Shown here piece by piece: positions 19,390-27,942 of a DNA stretch of 43,936 nt. How positions within the stretch are numbered: position 1 is the first letter of the stretch; every line of letters begins with the position of its first letter. A program made the position numbers and the translations under genes. The notes beneath the pieces are model-generated. The model was not told the DNA's origin. It saw only the letters and a list, made by a program, of their open reading frames with translations, and ran no database searches. The stretch comes from an uncultured Rubrobacteraceae bacterium (GTDB lineage Bacteria > Actinomycetota > Rubrobacteria > Rubrobacterales > Rubrobacteraceae), in assembly GCA_902806085.1 (NCBI GenBank), contig CADCVH010000030.1:1-43936 (forward strand), given 5' to 3'.

Positions 19390-20477
19390 TACTGTCCCAA
19401 CCCTTTCTCCAGGCGCGCGCCGGCCAGGGCGCGGGCGCGCTTGCCGAGCAGGAGCTCCACGAGCTTGGTGGCGGTAACGAGCAGCAGGATCACCGCGAGC
19501 AGCACGTTGGTCAACTGCAACGGCACATCCGTCGAGAACTGCATCTCCTGCGCCCCCGAGGCGAGCCCGCCGAAGAGCAGGGCGCCGAGTACCACCCCGG
19601 CCGGGTGGTTGCGCCCGAGCAGCGCCACCCCGATGCCGTTGAAGCCCAGGTTGGTGACGAACGGTACCGTCATCTTGCCGTAGACGCCCAAGACCTCCAC
19701 GCCGCCGCCGACGGCGGCGAAGGCCCCGCCTATGGCGAGGGCGAGGACGGTGTTGATCCCGATGCCCATGCCGGCGTAGTTCGCGGCGCCCGGCGAGAGG
19801 CCGACCGCCCGGATCTGGAACCCCCTCCTGGTCCTCCACAAGAGCAGGTACGCCACCACCGCCGCGAGCAGCGCGAGCAGGAACCCGTAGTTCGCCCGCC
19901 CGAGGCCCAGCCCGATAAACGGGATGCGGGCCGCGAAGTCTATGGCGTCGGTGCCGGGGACGAGCCCTTCTGTCCTCAAGGGTTTGAGCGCCAGGTAGGT
20001 CGCCAGGTTGATGCCTATATAGTTCAGCATGATCGTGGTGATGACCTCGTGCGCCCCGAAGCGGGCCTTGAGAACCCCCGGTATCGCGCCCCACAGAAAA
20101 CCCGTGACCACGCAGGCCAGCAACACCAGCGGTATCGAGAGGGCGCCGAGGGAGGCCAGGGTCACCCCGAGCCAGGCGGCGGTGATGGCGCCGATGTAGA
20201 GCTGGCCCTCGCCCCCGATGTTGAAGAGCCCGGCCCGGAAGGCGACGGCGACGGCGAGGCCGGTGAAGATCAGGGGCGTCGCCCCGAGCAGCGTCCTGCC
20301 TATGGCGGTCGGGGACCCGACCGCCCCCCGCACGAGCGCCGAGTAGGCCGTCAGCGGGTTGTTGCCGGTCGCCAGCACGATGAACGCCCCGAGCACGAAG
20401 GAGATGGCAATGGCGATGAGGGGGAAGACGAGGGCGCCCCCCGCGTCCACGAGCGCCCGGCGCAGCCTGGCGCTCAA
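19389..20477 (-). CDS. Nucleoside ABC transporter permease (first)
   Basis: A 362-residue BPD_transp_2 permease. FRAGLFNIGGEGQLYIGAITA near residue 85 is the conserved nucleoside-permease motif, and GAHEVITTIMLNYIG is the likely coupling-helix region contacting the ATPase. The frame is open far upstream, but the TTG start is chosen because it overlaps the ATPase stop (TTGA) and is preceded by GGGGAGAAGG, and because the first helix follows at once. It is the larger partner of the permease at 18,466. Confidence 0.9.
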   Translation of the reverse strand: MSARLRRALVDAGGALVFPLIAIAISFVLGAFIVLATGNNPLTAYSALVRGAVGSPTAIGRTLLGATPLIFTGLAVAVAFRAGLFNIGGEGQLYIGAITAAWLGVTLASLGALSIPLVLLACVVTGFLWGAIPGVLKARFGAHEVITTIMLNYIGINLATYLALKPLRTEGLVPGTDAIDFAARIPFIGLGLGRANYGFLLALLAAVVAYLLLWRTRRGFQIRAVGLSPGAANYAGMGIGINTVLALAIGGAFAAVGGGVEVLGVYGKMTVPFVTNLGFNGIGVALLGRNHPAGVVLGALLFGGLASGAQEMQFSTDVPLQLTNVLLAVILLLVTATKLVELLLGKRARALAGARLEKGLGQ

Positions 20478-22036
20478 GCGCCCTTCTCCCCGCCCGTCCG
20501 CCCGGCCATCAGCAGGCCGAGCTCCTCGTCGGTCGCGTCGGGGCCGACCTCGCCGACGATCCTCCCGTCGTAGATGACCGCTATGCGGTCCGAGAGCGAG
20601 CGGACCTCTTCGAGCTCCAGGGAGATGAGCAGGATCGCCTTGCCCTGGGAGCGCTGCTCGAGGAGCTGGCGGTGGATGAACTCGATGGCGCCCACGTCCA
20701 CGCCGCGGGTCGGCTGGGCGGCGATGATGACGCCGGGGTCCCCGGAGAGCTCGCGGGCGAGCACGGCCTTCTGCTGGTTGCCGCCGGAGAGGGAGCCCGC
20801 CCTCGCGTCGGGGTCGGGCGGGCGCACGTCGTAGGCGCGCAGGGCCTCCGCGGCCCGGCGGCGCATGGCCTTCGGGAAGATCCAACCCCACTTGGAGAAC
20901 GGGGCCTCGTCGTAGGTCTTTAGCGCGTTGTTCTCCGAGAGGGAGAAGTCCTGCACGAGCCCCTTGGTCCCCCGGTCCTCGGGAACGTAGGCGAGGCCCC
21001 GCTCCTGGCGCCCGTTCGCCCCGACCCTTGTGACGTCCTCGCCGTCGAGGCGCACCACGCCGGACTCGGCGGGTCGGGTCCCGGCGAGCGCCTCGGCGAG
21101 CTCCGTCTGGCCGTTGCCGTCCACGCCGGCCACGCCCAGGATCTCCCCTCCCCGAACCTCGAGGCCGATCTCGTCCACAGCCTTCGCCCCGGCGCCGGAG
21201 CGGACCACCAGCCCCTCGGCCGAGAGGCGCGCCTCCCCGACCTTGGCCTCCGTCTTCTCGACGCGCAGGAGCACCTCGCGGCCGACCATGAGGCGGGCGA
21301 GCGCCCCCTCGTCCGTCCCGGCGGCCTCGACCGTCTCGACCACCTTGCCGTCGCGGATGATGGTGATGCGGTCCGAGATACCGAGGAGCTCGCCGAGCTT
21401 GTGGGTTATGAGGATGATGGAGAGGCCGTCGGCGACGAGCTCTTTGAGGACGGAGAAGAGGTCCTCGGTCTCCTGGGGGGTGAGGACGGCGGTCGGCTCG
21501 TCGAGGACGAGGATACGGGCCTTGCGGTAGAGGGTCTTGAGGATCTCGACCCGCTGCTGCTCGCCCACGGAGAGGTCGGCCACCCGCGTCCTCGGGTTGA
21601 CGCGCAGGCCGTAGCGTTCCGAGAGCTCTTCGGTGTCCCTGATCGCCCTCGCCAAATCCAGGGTGGCGCCCTTGCGGGGCTCGGCGCCGAGGACGATGTT
21701 CTCCGCGACGGTGAGGGCCGGAATCAGGGTGAAGTGCTGGTGGACCATCCCGATGCCGCGGGAGACCGCGTCCTTGGGGTCTTTGATCTCCGCCCGCTCC
21801 CCGTCCACGATGACCTCGCCCTCGTCGGGCGAGTAGAGGCCGTAGAGGATCTTCATCAGGGTGGACTTGCCGGCCCCGTTCTCGCCCAGGAGGCCCAGGA
21901 TCTCACCCCGCCCGAGCGTGATCGAGACGCCGTCGTTCGCCCTTACCGGCCCGAACGTCTTAGTGACGCCCCGCATCTCCAGCACGACCGGGGCCCCCAC
22001 CCCGGCCGTGCCCCCCCTTGTGCGCTCCTCCGTCAA
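20474..22036 (-). CDS. Nucleoside ABC transporter ATP-binding protein
   Basis: A 520-residue fusion of two ABC domains, as in sugar and nucleoside importers. The first domain has a complete Walker A (GENGAGKST, residues 51-59), the signature LSVGEQQRVE and Walker B ILVLDEPTAVLT. The second has the degenerate Walker A GVDGNGQTE, signature LSGGNQQKAV and AAQPTRGVD, so it probably binds but does not efficiently hydrolyse ATP. The TTG start is 15 bases after the lipoprotein stop. It powers the two permeases that follow. Confidence 0.95.
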   Translation of the reverse strand: MTEERTRGGTAGVGAPVVLEMRGVTKTFGPVRANDGVSITLGRGEILGLLGENGAGKSTLMKILYGLYSPDEGEVIVDGERAEIKDPKDAVSRGIGMVHQHFTLIPALTVAENIVLGAEPRKGATLDLARAIRDTEELSERYGLRVNPRTRVADLSVGEQQRVEILKTLYRKARILVLDEPTAVLTPQETEDLFSVLKELVADGLSIILITHKLGELLGISDRITIIRDGKVVETVEAAGTDEGALARLMVGREVLLRVEKTEAKVGEARLSAEGLVVRSGAGAKAVDEIGLEVRGGEILGVAGVDGNGQTELAEALAGTRPAESGVVRLDGEDVTRVGANGRQERGLAYVPEDRGTKGLVQDFSLSENNALKTYDEAPFSKWGWIFPKAMRRRAAEALRAYDVRPPDPDARAGSLSGGNQQKAVLARELSGDPGVIIAAQPTRGVDVGAIEFIHRQLLEQRSQGKAILLISLELEEVRSLSDRIAVIYDGRIVGEVGPDATDEELGLLMAGRTGGEKGA

Positions 22037-22051
22037 CCCCGGTTCCCCCGA

Positions 22052-23113
22052 CTACTGCTGCGGCACGTCGGGGACCTTGATGTCGCCGTTTATGATGCCC
22101 TTCTGGGCGCTGTCCACCTCGTCCTTGGCGTTCTGCGGCACGTCGCCGTCGAAGCGGCGGAACGGCGCCAGGCTCAGGCCCTTCTCCTTCAGGCCGAGGT
22201 CGATGACCTCGCCGCCGGGGAAGCTGCCGTCGTTGGCGTCGCTGATGGCCTGGTAGACCGCGTTGTCCACGCGCTTGACGACCGAGGTCAGGATGGGGGC
22301 GTCGGGGACCAGCTTGCCCTGGTCGGAGTCCACGCCGATGGCGAAGGCTTTCTGCTCCTTGGCCGCGTCGAAGAGGCCAGCGCCCGTGGCGCCGGAGGCG
22401 TGGTAGATGATGTCGGCGCCGTCGTTGATCTGCTGCAGCGAGATCTCCTTGCCCCTCGCCGGGTCGTTGAACGCGTCGGGCGTCGACCCGGCGTACTGCA
22501 CGAGCACCTCGCAGTCCGAACACACGGACTCCACGCCGGCCTCGTAGCCGGCCTGGAACTTGCCTATAAGCTCGGACTCCTGCCCGCCGAGAAAGCCGAC
22601 GACCTTGTCGCCCGGGGTGGTGTACTGCGTCTTCTCCTGGGTCATGAGGCCCGCGACCACGCCGGCGAGGTAGCTGCCCTCCTGCTCCCTGAAGACCAGG
22701 CTCGCCGCGTTCTTGGGCTCGACCACGGAGTCCACGATGGCGAAGTTGGTGTCGGGGTACTGCGGGGCGATCTCGTTGACCGCGTCGGTCATGAGGAACC
22801 CGACGGCGAACACGGGGTCGTACCCCTGGTCGGCGAGCTGGGTGAGGTTGTTGACGTAGTCCGTCGCGGCGCTCGACTCCAGGGTCTCGGTCTCCGCGTT
22901 GAACTCTTTCTTGGCCCTCTGCAACCCGGCGTAGGCCGAATCGTTGAAGCTCTGGTCGCCGAGGCCGCCGATGTCTAGCACCAGCGCCGGGCGCACGTCC
23001 GAGCCACCGCCGCCGCCTCCACCGCCGCCCTGGCCACCGCCCCCTCCACCGCAGCCCACCGCGACCAGCGACAGGACCAGGGCCAGCGAGATCGAGCCCA
23101 CTCTGGTACGCAT
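22052..23113 (-). CDS. BMP-family nucleoside-binding lipoprotein
   Basis: A 353-residue solute-binding lipoprotein that captures purine nucleosides outside the membrane for the ABC importer. The signal ends in a lipobox with Cys21, followed by a Gly-rich linker. The BMP fold shows LVLDIGGLGDQSFNDSAYAGL, DPVFAVGFLMTDAVNEIA, FREQEGSYLAGVVAGL and IIYHASGATGAGLFDAA. FNDSA and the GSYLAG motif form the nucleoside pocket in PnrA/BmpA. The ATG start has GGGAGG a few bases upstream. First gene of the four-gene operon. Confidence 0.95.
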   Translation of the reverse strand: MRTRVGSISLALVLSLVAVGCGGGGGGQGGGGGGGGGSDVRPALVLDIGGLGDQSFNDSAYAGLQRAKKEFNAETETLESSAATDYVNNLTQLADQGYDPVFAVGFLMTDAVNEIAPQYPDTNFAIVDSVVEPKNAASLVFREQEGSYLAGVVAGLMTQEKTQYTTPGDKVVGFLGGQESELIGKFQAGYEAGVESVCSDCEVLVQYAGSTPDAFNDPARGKEISLQQINDGADIIYHASGATGAGLFDAAKEQKAFAIGVDSDQGKLVPDAPILTSVVKRVDNAVYQAISDANDGSFPGGEVIDLGLKEKGLSLAPFRRFDGDVPQNAKDEVDSAQKGIINGDIKVPDVPQQ

Positions 23114-23298
23114 AGGACCTCCCTTTTTGCGATTTGCGAACCGCCCCCGCGCGCAACCCGCCGGGCGTCCGGTCTTACGTGACAGATCGTTACCCGGCAT
23201 CATATAGAGTCGGGACCACCCGCGCAAAGGAGGCAAGGGAGGCCGCGACCCCTGGGGGCCGCCAGACGAGCCCGGGCCCCGCGTTCGTCCTCCGGGGC

Positions 23299-23496
23299 CT
23301 ACTGCAACAGCTTCTTGAGGTTCTCTTCGAGGTAGTCGGCGGTGACGGGGCCTTCGGGGGCGTATGCCACGGCCTCCTTGCAGAGGTGGTAGAGGGCCAG
23401 GGTGCGGGTCGGGGTCAGCCGGCGGCTTCCGGCCTGCTCCAGGACGAGCCGCATAAGCTCCAGGGCGACCTCGGCCTCGCTCTTCTGTGGCTCCAC
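23299..23496 (-). CDS. Small helical hypothetical protein
   Basis: A 65-residue acidic, all-helical protein (SEAEVALELMRLVLEQAG, then LYHLCKEAV and ADYLEENLKKLLQ). I do not recognise a family. The GTG start has GAGGAG upstream and an exact TATAAT -10 (plus 23529-23534) lies on its strand about 33 bases before it, which makes it a credible gene despite its length. It diverges from the DUF2225 gene. Confidence 0.7.
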   Translation of the reverse strand: MEPQKSEAEVALELMRLVLEQAGSRRLTPTRTLALYHLCKEAVAYAPEGPVTADYLEENLKKLLQ

Positions 23497-23528
23497 GCGC
23501 GCGTCTCCTCACCCTCGTTTGCGGGGGG

Positions 23529-23534
23529 ATTATA
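23529..23534 (-). promoter_or_regulatory. Consensus -10 box of the 65-residue gene
   Basis: On the minus strand this reads TATAAT. A possible -35 (TACCAT or TTTACC) lies 18 to 20 bases further upstream. The resulting leader of about 27 bases contains the GAGGAG ribosome site. Confidence 0.55.
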
Positions 23535-23621
23535 TCGGCCCGATGCGGCGCTATGGTAAACTTCCGGGCGCTTTGATCTTACCTGGCGGCCCTAGAACGG
23601 ACCCGGACACCACGATTGATG

Positions 23622-24314
23622 ATGCATGCGAAGGGGGCGGCGCCCGTGGGTAGGTCGGGCCCGAACCAAGTCACCTGCCCGGTCTGCGGGTACGCCTTCC
23701 GGGCCACCCACGTCGGCACCTACGTCACCGTCGGCAGGGAGTCGGACCTCTGCCCCAAGATCCCGGGACGCCCCTCAGACGGCGCGCGCCTGATTCGGAA
23801 CGGCATAACGATGTGCCCGGCCTGCTCCTTCGCCGCCGGCGAGGACTTCGGCGACCTCTACCTCTCCTTCGACGAGCGCTACGACGTGGAAGCCCGCCTG
23901 GAGGAGGACGGCCTGCTCAGGGTCTTCCGGTCGAACTCGCCGCCCTGGCTCGCCTTTCACGCCGCCGAAATCTGCGGCAAGGCCCGCGGCTTCAGGTCCC
24001 GCGACCTCGGCGACCTCTGCCTGCGCGCCTCCTGGGTCTGCCGCAAGGAGCGCGAGCGCCCCTTCGAGAGCACCTTCCAACTGAGGGCCGTCCGCCACTT
24101 CATACGCTCCCTCCAGGACGAGAACCTCGTCGGCCGCGAGCTCTCCGTAACCACCTACCTCGTGGGCGAGCTCAACCGCCGCCTCGGCAACCACCGCGAG
24201 GCCCTCAACTGGTACGTCAACGCCGGCCGCACCACCGAGGGAGATCCCCGCGTCGCCTGGCTCGACCGGCTCATAGACAAGCAGAGAAAGCTGGCCGAGG
24301 AGCAGGCAGCGTAG
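23622..24314 (+). CDS. DUF2225 family zinc-ribbon protein
   Basis: A 230-residue protein of the DUF2225 family. It begins with a treble-clef or zinc-ribbon made of CPVCGYAF near residue 18 and CPACSFAAGEDFG near residue 64, and continues as an all-helical, TPR-like domain (YLVGELNRRLGNHREALNWY). The function is unknown; members are widespread in Firmicutes and Actinobacteria. The start is uncertain: TTG 23616, ATG 23619 and ATG 23622 are consecutive, and GTG 23646 just before the zinc ribbon is also possible. Confidence 0.8.
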   Translation: MHAKGAAPVGRSGPNQVTCPVCGYAFRATHVGTYVTVGRESDLCPKIPGRPSDGARLIRNGITMCPACSFAAGEDFGDLYLSFDERYDVEARLEEDGLLRVFRSNSPPWLAFHAAEICGKARGFRSRDLGDLCLRASWVCRKERERPFESTFQLRAVRHFIRSLQDENLVGRELSVTTYLVGELNRRLGNHREALNWYVNAGRTTEGDPRVAWLDRLIDKQRKLAEEQAA

Positions 24315-24379
24315 CAGCCTAACGGAGGGGATCGCGGTTTTCCTAGCGCCCCGAAATGGAGTTACGGCTCTCTGATCTT

Positions 24380-25243
24380 CTAGAGTTCGGCGCGTTCGAA
24401 CCTGCGCAGGGCGAGCAGGACGAACAGCACGGACCAGAGCGCCGTGGCGGGGAGGGAGATCAGGCCGTAAGCGGGGATCTCGCCCCGTGTCACCAGGTAG
24501 TACCCGGATTGGAAGAACAGCCACGGGAAGGCCGCCGTCAGCCAGGGCGCGTAGTTGGCGATCATGAACCCCCCGACCATGAACCCGAACACGCTCCCGG
24601 CCAGCGGCCCCCGGCTCTCGAAGAACGTGCCGAGCAGCAACGACAGCGCGAGGTAGAAGAGCAAGCCCAGGGCGAGTATCGCGAGGCCCCCGACGAAGAG
24701 CAACGGCGGCGGGGGCCGCGTGGAGATGATCGTCATCAGGCCGTAGAACACCAGGGCCGGGAAGAGCAGCGTGACCGTCAGGAGCCACCGGAAGTGCACC
24801 GCAAGCTTGGCCAGGACGAACGCCCTGCGCGACGCGGGCTTGCTCAGGACCCAGGCTGCGGTCCCCAGCTGTTTCTCGCCTATGATCGCGCCTTGCGTCT
24901 TCGCGACCACGGCTATCACCGAGGCCACAGACCCCAGAACGAAGAACATCAGGGCGCCCGCGTCGTTTATGTCCTTGGGGGTGTACCCCGGCTCCATCTC
25001 GCCCCGGATGTAGGCCACCGCCGCGGAGATCAGCGCCACTATGAACATCCAGATCGCGGCGTGCGCCACCAGCGACGGACCCACGGCCCACTCGCCGTTC
25101 TCCTTGCCGACGAGGTTCCGAAAACCGCCAGGAGGACCCCCGACCGGCTCCAGGACGGCCCGCTCCTCTGGTTTCTCCGTGCTCTTCCCGGCGCTCCCGC
25201 GGTCGTTCGGCCCTAGCGCCTCTTCTCTAGATTTCACCGCCAC
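24380..25243 (-). CDS. ABC-2 type transporter permease
   Basis: A 287-residue protein with six hydrophobic segments after a soluble N-terminal 55 residues, in the pattern of ABC-2 exporter permeases (NuLL-type, with GEKQLGTAAWVLSKPASRRAF as the cytoplasmic loop contacting the ATPase). It probably exports a lipid, peptide or drug with the ATPase encoded upstream; the substrate is unknown. Its GTG start overlaps the ATPase stop by 17 bases. Confidence 0.85.
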   Translation of the reverse strand: MAVKSREEALGPNDRGSAGKSTEKPEERAVLEPVGGPPGGFRNLVGKENGEWAVGPSLVAHAAIWMFIVALISAAVAYIRGEMEPGYTPKDINDAGALMFFVLGSVASVIAVVAKTQGAIIGEKQLGTAAWVLSKPASRRAFVLAKLAVHFRWLLTVTLLFPALVFYGLMTIISTRPPPPLLFVGGLAILALGLLFYLALSLLLGTFFESRGPLAGSVFGFMVGGFMIANYAPWLTAAFPWLFFQSGYYLVTRGEIPAYGLISLPATALWSVLFVLLALRRFERAEL

Positions 25244-26267
25244 CGCCCTTCTCGATCAGGTCGAAGAAGGCCTCTTCGAGGCTCTGCCGTTTGCGGCCGA
25301 AGCCGGTGACCTTCACGCCCCGGGTCCCCAGAACCAACCGCAGGAGGTTCTCTTCGGCGGCGGACCGGTCGGTCGTCCCCACGATCCAGCGGCGCTCCCC
25401 GCCCGGCCCCGAGGATTCGTCGAGCGAGGAGACCCAGCCTTGCGAGCGGACGCGCGTCCGCGCTTGCTCCAGCACGGCCCCGGATTCGCCCCGAAGGTCC
25501 AGTTCGTAGATGGCGACCCCGGCCCCGCCGATCGTCAAGAGTTCATCTATCGGGGCCTGCGCGAGGAGCCTGCCGCGATCGAGGATCGCCACCGAGTCGG
25601 AGACGCGCTGGACGTCGTCGAGGATATGGGTGGAGTAGAAGATCGTCGTGTTCTGCTCGTCGCGCAGCCGCGCCATGATCTCCAGCACGTCCCGGCGGCC
25701 CATCGGATCCAGCGAGGCGGCGGGTTCGTCCAGGATCAACAACTCCGGGTCGTTTATCTGGGCCTGCGCGAGCCCCAGCCGCTGCCGTTCTCCACCGGAG
25801 AAGCCCCCGATCCTGCGGTCCGCCCGGTCCGAGAGCCCGACCAGCGAGAGCGACTCGTCGACGCGCCGTTCGATGGCCGACTCCGGGCCGGAGTAGAAGA
25901 ATCGCGCCACGAACCGCAGCGTCTCCCGCGCCGTCATGTGGCCGTAGTAGCGCGGGTCCTGGGCGAGGTAGCCGACCCTTCTGCGGATCTGGAAGTTCTC
26001 GGAGACTATGTCGTTGCCGAAGACGGAGCCGGAGCCGGAGGTCGGACGGGCGAGCCCCAGCAACAGCTTCATGGCCGTGGTCTTTCCCGCCCCGTTCGGC
26101 CCCAGAAAACCGAAGATCGAACTCTTCGAAACGCTGAGGTCGAGCGCCTTCAAAGCCGCCACGTGGCCGTAGGTCTTGGTGAGTCCCCTGGTCTCTATGA
26201 CGGCGGGCGCCCCCCCACCGCCGCGATACGCTCCGAGAGCGGGCCTGTCGTCTTTGGGAGTCATCAT
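25227..26267 (-). CDS. ABC transporter ATP-binding protein (exporter)
   Basis: A 346-residue ATPase with one ABC domain at about residues 22-250: Walker A GPNGAGKT (56-63), Q loop in LAQDPRYYG, signature FSGGERQRLG, Walker B LLILDEPAASLD and the switch His in YSTHILDD. The 100-residue C-terminal extension resembles the regulatory tail of ABC-2 exporters. The ATG start is chosen at a tandem ATGATG; a TTG nine bases upstream is possible. No good ribosome site is visible, and a TAGACT hexamer ends 10 bases upstream of the ATG, so the leader is very short. Confidence 0.92.
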   Translation of the reverse strand: MMTPKDDRPALGAYRGGGGAPAVIETRGLTKTYGHVAALKALDLSVSKSSIFGFLGPNGAGKTTAMKLLLGLARPTSGSGSVFGNDIVSENFQIRRRVGYLAQDPRYYGHMTARETLRFVARFFYSGPESAIERRVDESLSLVGLSDRADRRIGGFSGGERQRLGLAQAQINDPELLILDEPAASLDPMGRRDVLEIMARLRDEQNTTIFYSTHILDDVQRVSDSVAILDRGRLLAQAPIDELLTIGGAGVAIYELDLRGESGAVLEQARTRVRSQGWVSSLDESSGPGGERRWIVGTTDRSAAEENLLRLVLGTRGVKVTGFGRKRQSLEEAFFDLIEKGGGGEI

Positions 26268-26276
26268 AGACGGCAA

Positions 26277-26850
26277 GAGTCTATCGCAGCAGGCATCGGC
26301 CGCGCCGTAAACCCGTTACCTGCGCGACTCATGAGGGTTTCGCGGCGTCGAGGATAACTGCTGACGGGGTGAACGTAGTCGAGGCGGAAGCCGAGGCGGA
26401 AGCGTGACGCGGAGTTTTCTTGCGTCTTCGAGGGGGCTCGGCCAGGGCGTTGAACCCTTCCGGGTCTCGCGTGAAGGCGCGAACGCCGAAGAAGGCGCGA
26501 ACGCCGAAACCGGCCGCCGGCAGGGGCCGCGGCGAGACCCCGCCTTGCTTACCCGTGGCCCCGGTCACGGGGACAGGGTGGTTACTGGTGCGCGGTTGGT
26601 TAATCGGTCCGCGGCTCCTTTCGGTTCGTGGCATCTTCGAGCTGGTTTTCGTGCCCCGTCGCGGAACCTCGGGGCGGAACTCTAGCGGGTACGGTGGCCT
26701 GGTTCTCGGCGTCCTTTCTCCCCTTCGTGAATCTCTCAAGCCGAGGCTCTACCAGCCCGCCGTACCGTGGCAAGTCCAAGCACTTGCCTTACGTTTCGGC
26801 AGGGCATAAGATTCATCCCATCGCGCAAACCGGGTACCCGAAGGTGGTGC
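26277..26850. other. Gene-poor decaying region
   Basis: This 574-bp stretch between two divergent units holds no complete gene that I can support. It contains the NmrA-like relic listed separately, a 12-bp near-tandem repeat (GAGGCGGAAGCC at about 26380) and a segment with several palindromic GC-rich patches around 26640-26700. The PH-like gene begins at its right end. Confidence 0.6.
26440..26580 (-). pseudogene. NmrA-like NAD(P)-binding relic
   Basis: Read on the minus strand the segment gives PVPVTGATGKQGG, PAAGFGVRAF, then TRDPEGFNALAE. This is the start of an NmrA-family Rossmann protein, which normally runs VTGATGxQGGAVARALLAAGFxVRALTRDPE. The phrase FGVRAF is duplicated by an exact 18-bp tandem repeat. 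After NALAE the resemblance ends and no downstream Rossmann motif follows. Only about 45 residues of an expected 280 to 300 remain, so it is a fossil and not a functional gene. Confidence 0.6.
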
Positions 26851-27273
26851 ATGTCCTCTAGCTTTATGAGCCTGCCGTTCTGGATACCACGCGGCCTCGG
26901 CGTGGTGGACGGCATCGCCAGGGTTTGCGAGTCGGAGCTGGTGCTCGAGTTTGAGGTCAAAGAGAGCATGTTCAGGATAGGCACTAGGGAAGTCGTCCTC
27001 CCTTTCGAAGAGATAGAGTCCGTCGCCTTCAAGAGGCGGGGCCTGCTCAGGAACACGCTGCTCTTCAGCACCAGGCGGCTGCACCCGGCCAGCAGCGTTC
27101 CCGGCAGCCGGGCCGGCCAGTTCGCGCTCTACGTCACGCGGGAGCACAAGAACAAGGCCAGAGAGGTCGAGTCCCTTCTGGCCTACGGCCTGGCCCGCAG
27201 AGACCTGAGCGGCATGAGGGACTCGCTGGCCCCACGGCGCAGGAACCTCCGTCTGCCCGAAGACATAACGTAG
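26851..27273 (+). CDS. Hypothetical protein, possible PH-like fold
   Basis: A 140-residue protein with a small hydrophobic start (SLPFWIPRGLGVVDGIARV) followed by alternating strands: ELVLEFEVKESMFRIGTREV, VLPFEEIESVAFKRR, and FALYVTREHKNKAREVESLL, a final helix. The strand order with IGTREVVLPFEEIESV is reminiscent of bacterial PH domains, but I cannot confirm this. The start is the ATG preceded by GAAGGTGG; the frame is open further upstream without protein-like sequence. The methyltransferase gene follows after 9 bases. Confidence 0.65.
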   Translation: MSSSFMSLPFWIPRGLGVVDGIARVCESELVLEFEVKESMFRIGTREVVLPFEEIESVAFKRRGLLRNTLLFSTRRLHPASSVPGSRAGQFALYVTREHKNKAREVESLLAYGLARRDLSGMRDSLAPRRRNLRLPEDIT

Positions 27274-27282
27274 GAAGCCACG

Positions 27283-27938
27283 ATGCCAGCGGGAGCCAGC
27301 CCGCCCCCGGGCATCCCAGAGAGGACGAAGCGCACCACACGCAGACGCGCAGGCTGCTGGAGCGGGCCTATCTGGAGGCCGGAGATCCGCGCGGGGGCTC
27401 CGGCCTCCGGGGAGACGAAGCCCGCTGGCAACGCGGGAGAAGACCCATCGCCGCCGCCATAGACCGCGACGGCACCTGTCTCGACGTCGGCTGCGCCAAC
27501 GGGCTCTTGATGGAAAGCCTCGCCGATTGGACCGGAGAGGACGGGTTTCGGATCGAGCCATACGGCCTCGACCCGATCCCCTCTTTAGCCGTCCTCGCCC
27601 GAGAACGACTGCCACGGTGGGCTGACCGAATCTTTGTCGGCAACGTCATGGCCTGGAGACCACCTTTCCGCTTCGACTTCGTGCGTACCGAGCTCGAATA
27701 CGTCCCCCGGCACCGCCAACCGAACGTGATCGAGTACCTGCTAAACGAGTACCTCGTCCCCGGCGGACGCTTGATCGTCTGCTCCTACGGCAGCTCCAGC
27801 CGTCCCCAACCGAAGACCGAACCCGTTGGTGAGATCCTGCGCGACTGGAACTACGAAGTCGTCGGCGGAGCCGAAGCCGCCGACACGAACGGCGTCGTTA
27901 TAACCCGCGTCGCCTGGATCGACCGTCCCCCAAACTGA
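27283..27938 (+). CDS. Class I SAM methyltransferase, apparent 5' frameshift
   Basis: The body reads as one frame from about 27312 on: HTQTRRLLERAYLEAGDPRG, the SAM motif LDVGCANGLLMESL, FVGNVMAWRP, FDFVRTELEYVP and YLVPGGRLIVCSYG. That frame has no ATG, GTG or TTG until TTG 27507, which would delete the SAM motif. An ATG at 27283 with AGGAAG upstream lies in the neighbouring frame. One missing base between 27283 and about 27315, for instance in the GCCCCCGGG run, would join them into a protein of about 218 residues. It is either a real frameshift mutation or a sequencing error. The substrate is unknown. Confidence 0.7.
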
Positions 27939-27942
27939 ACCG

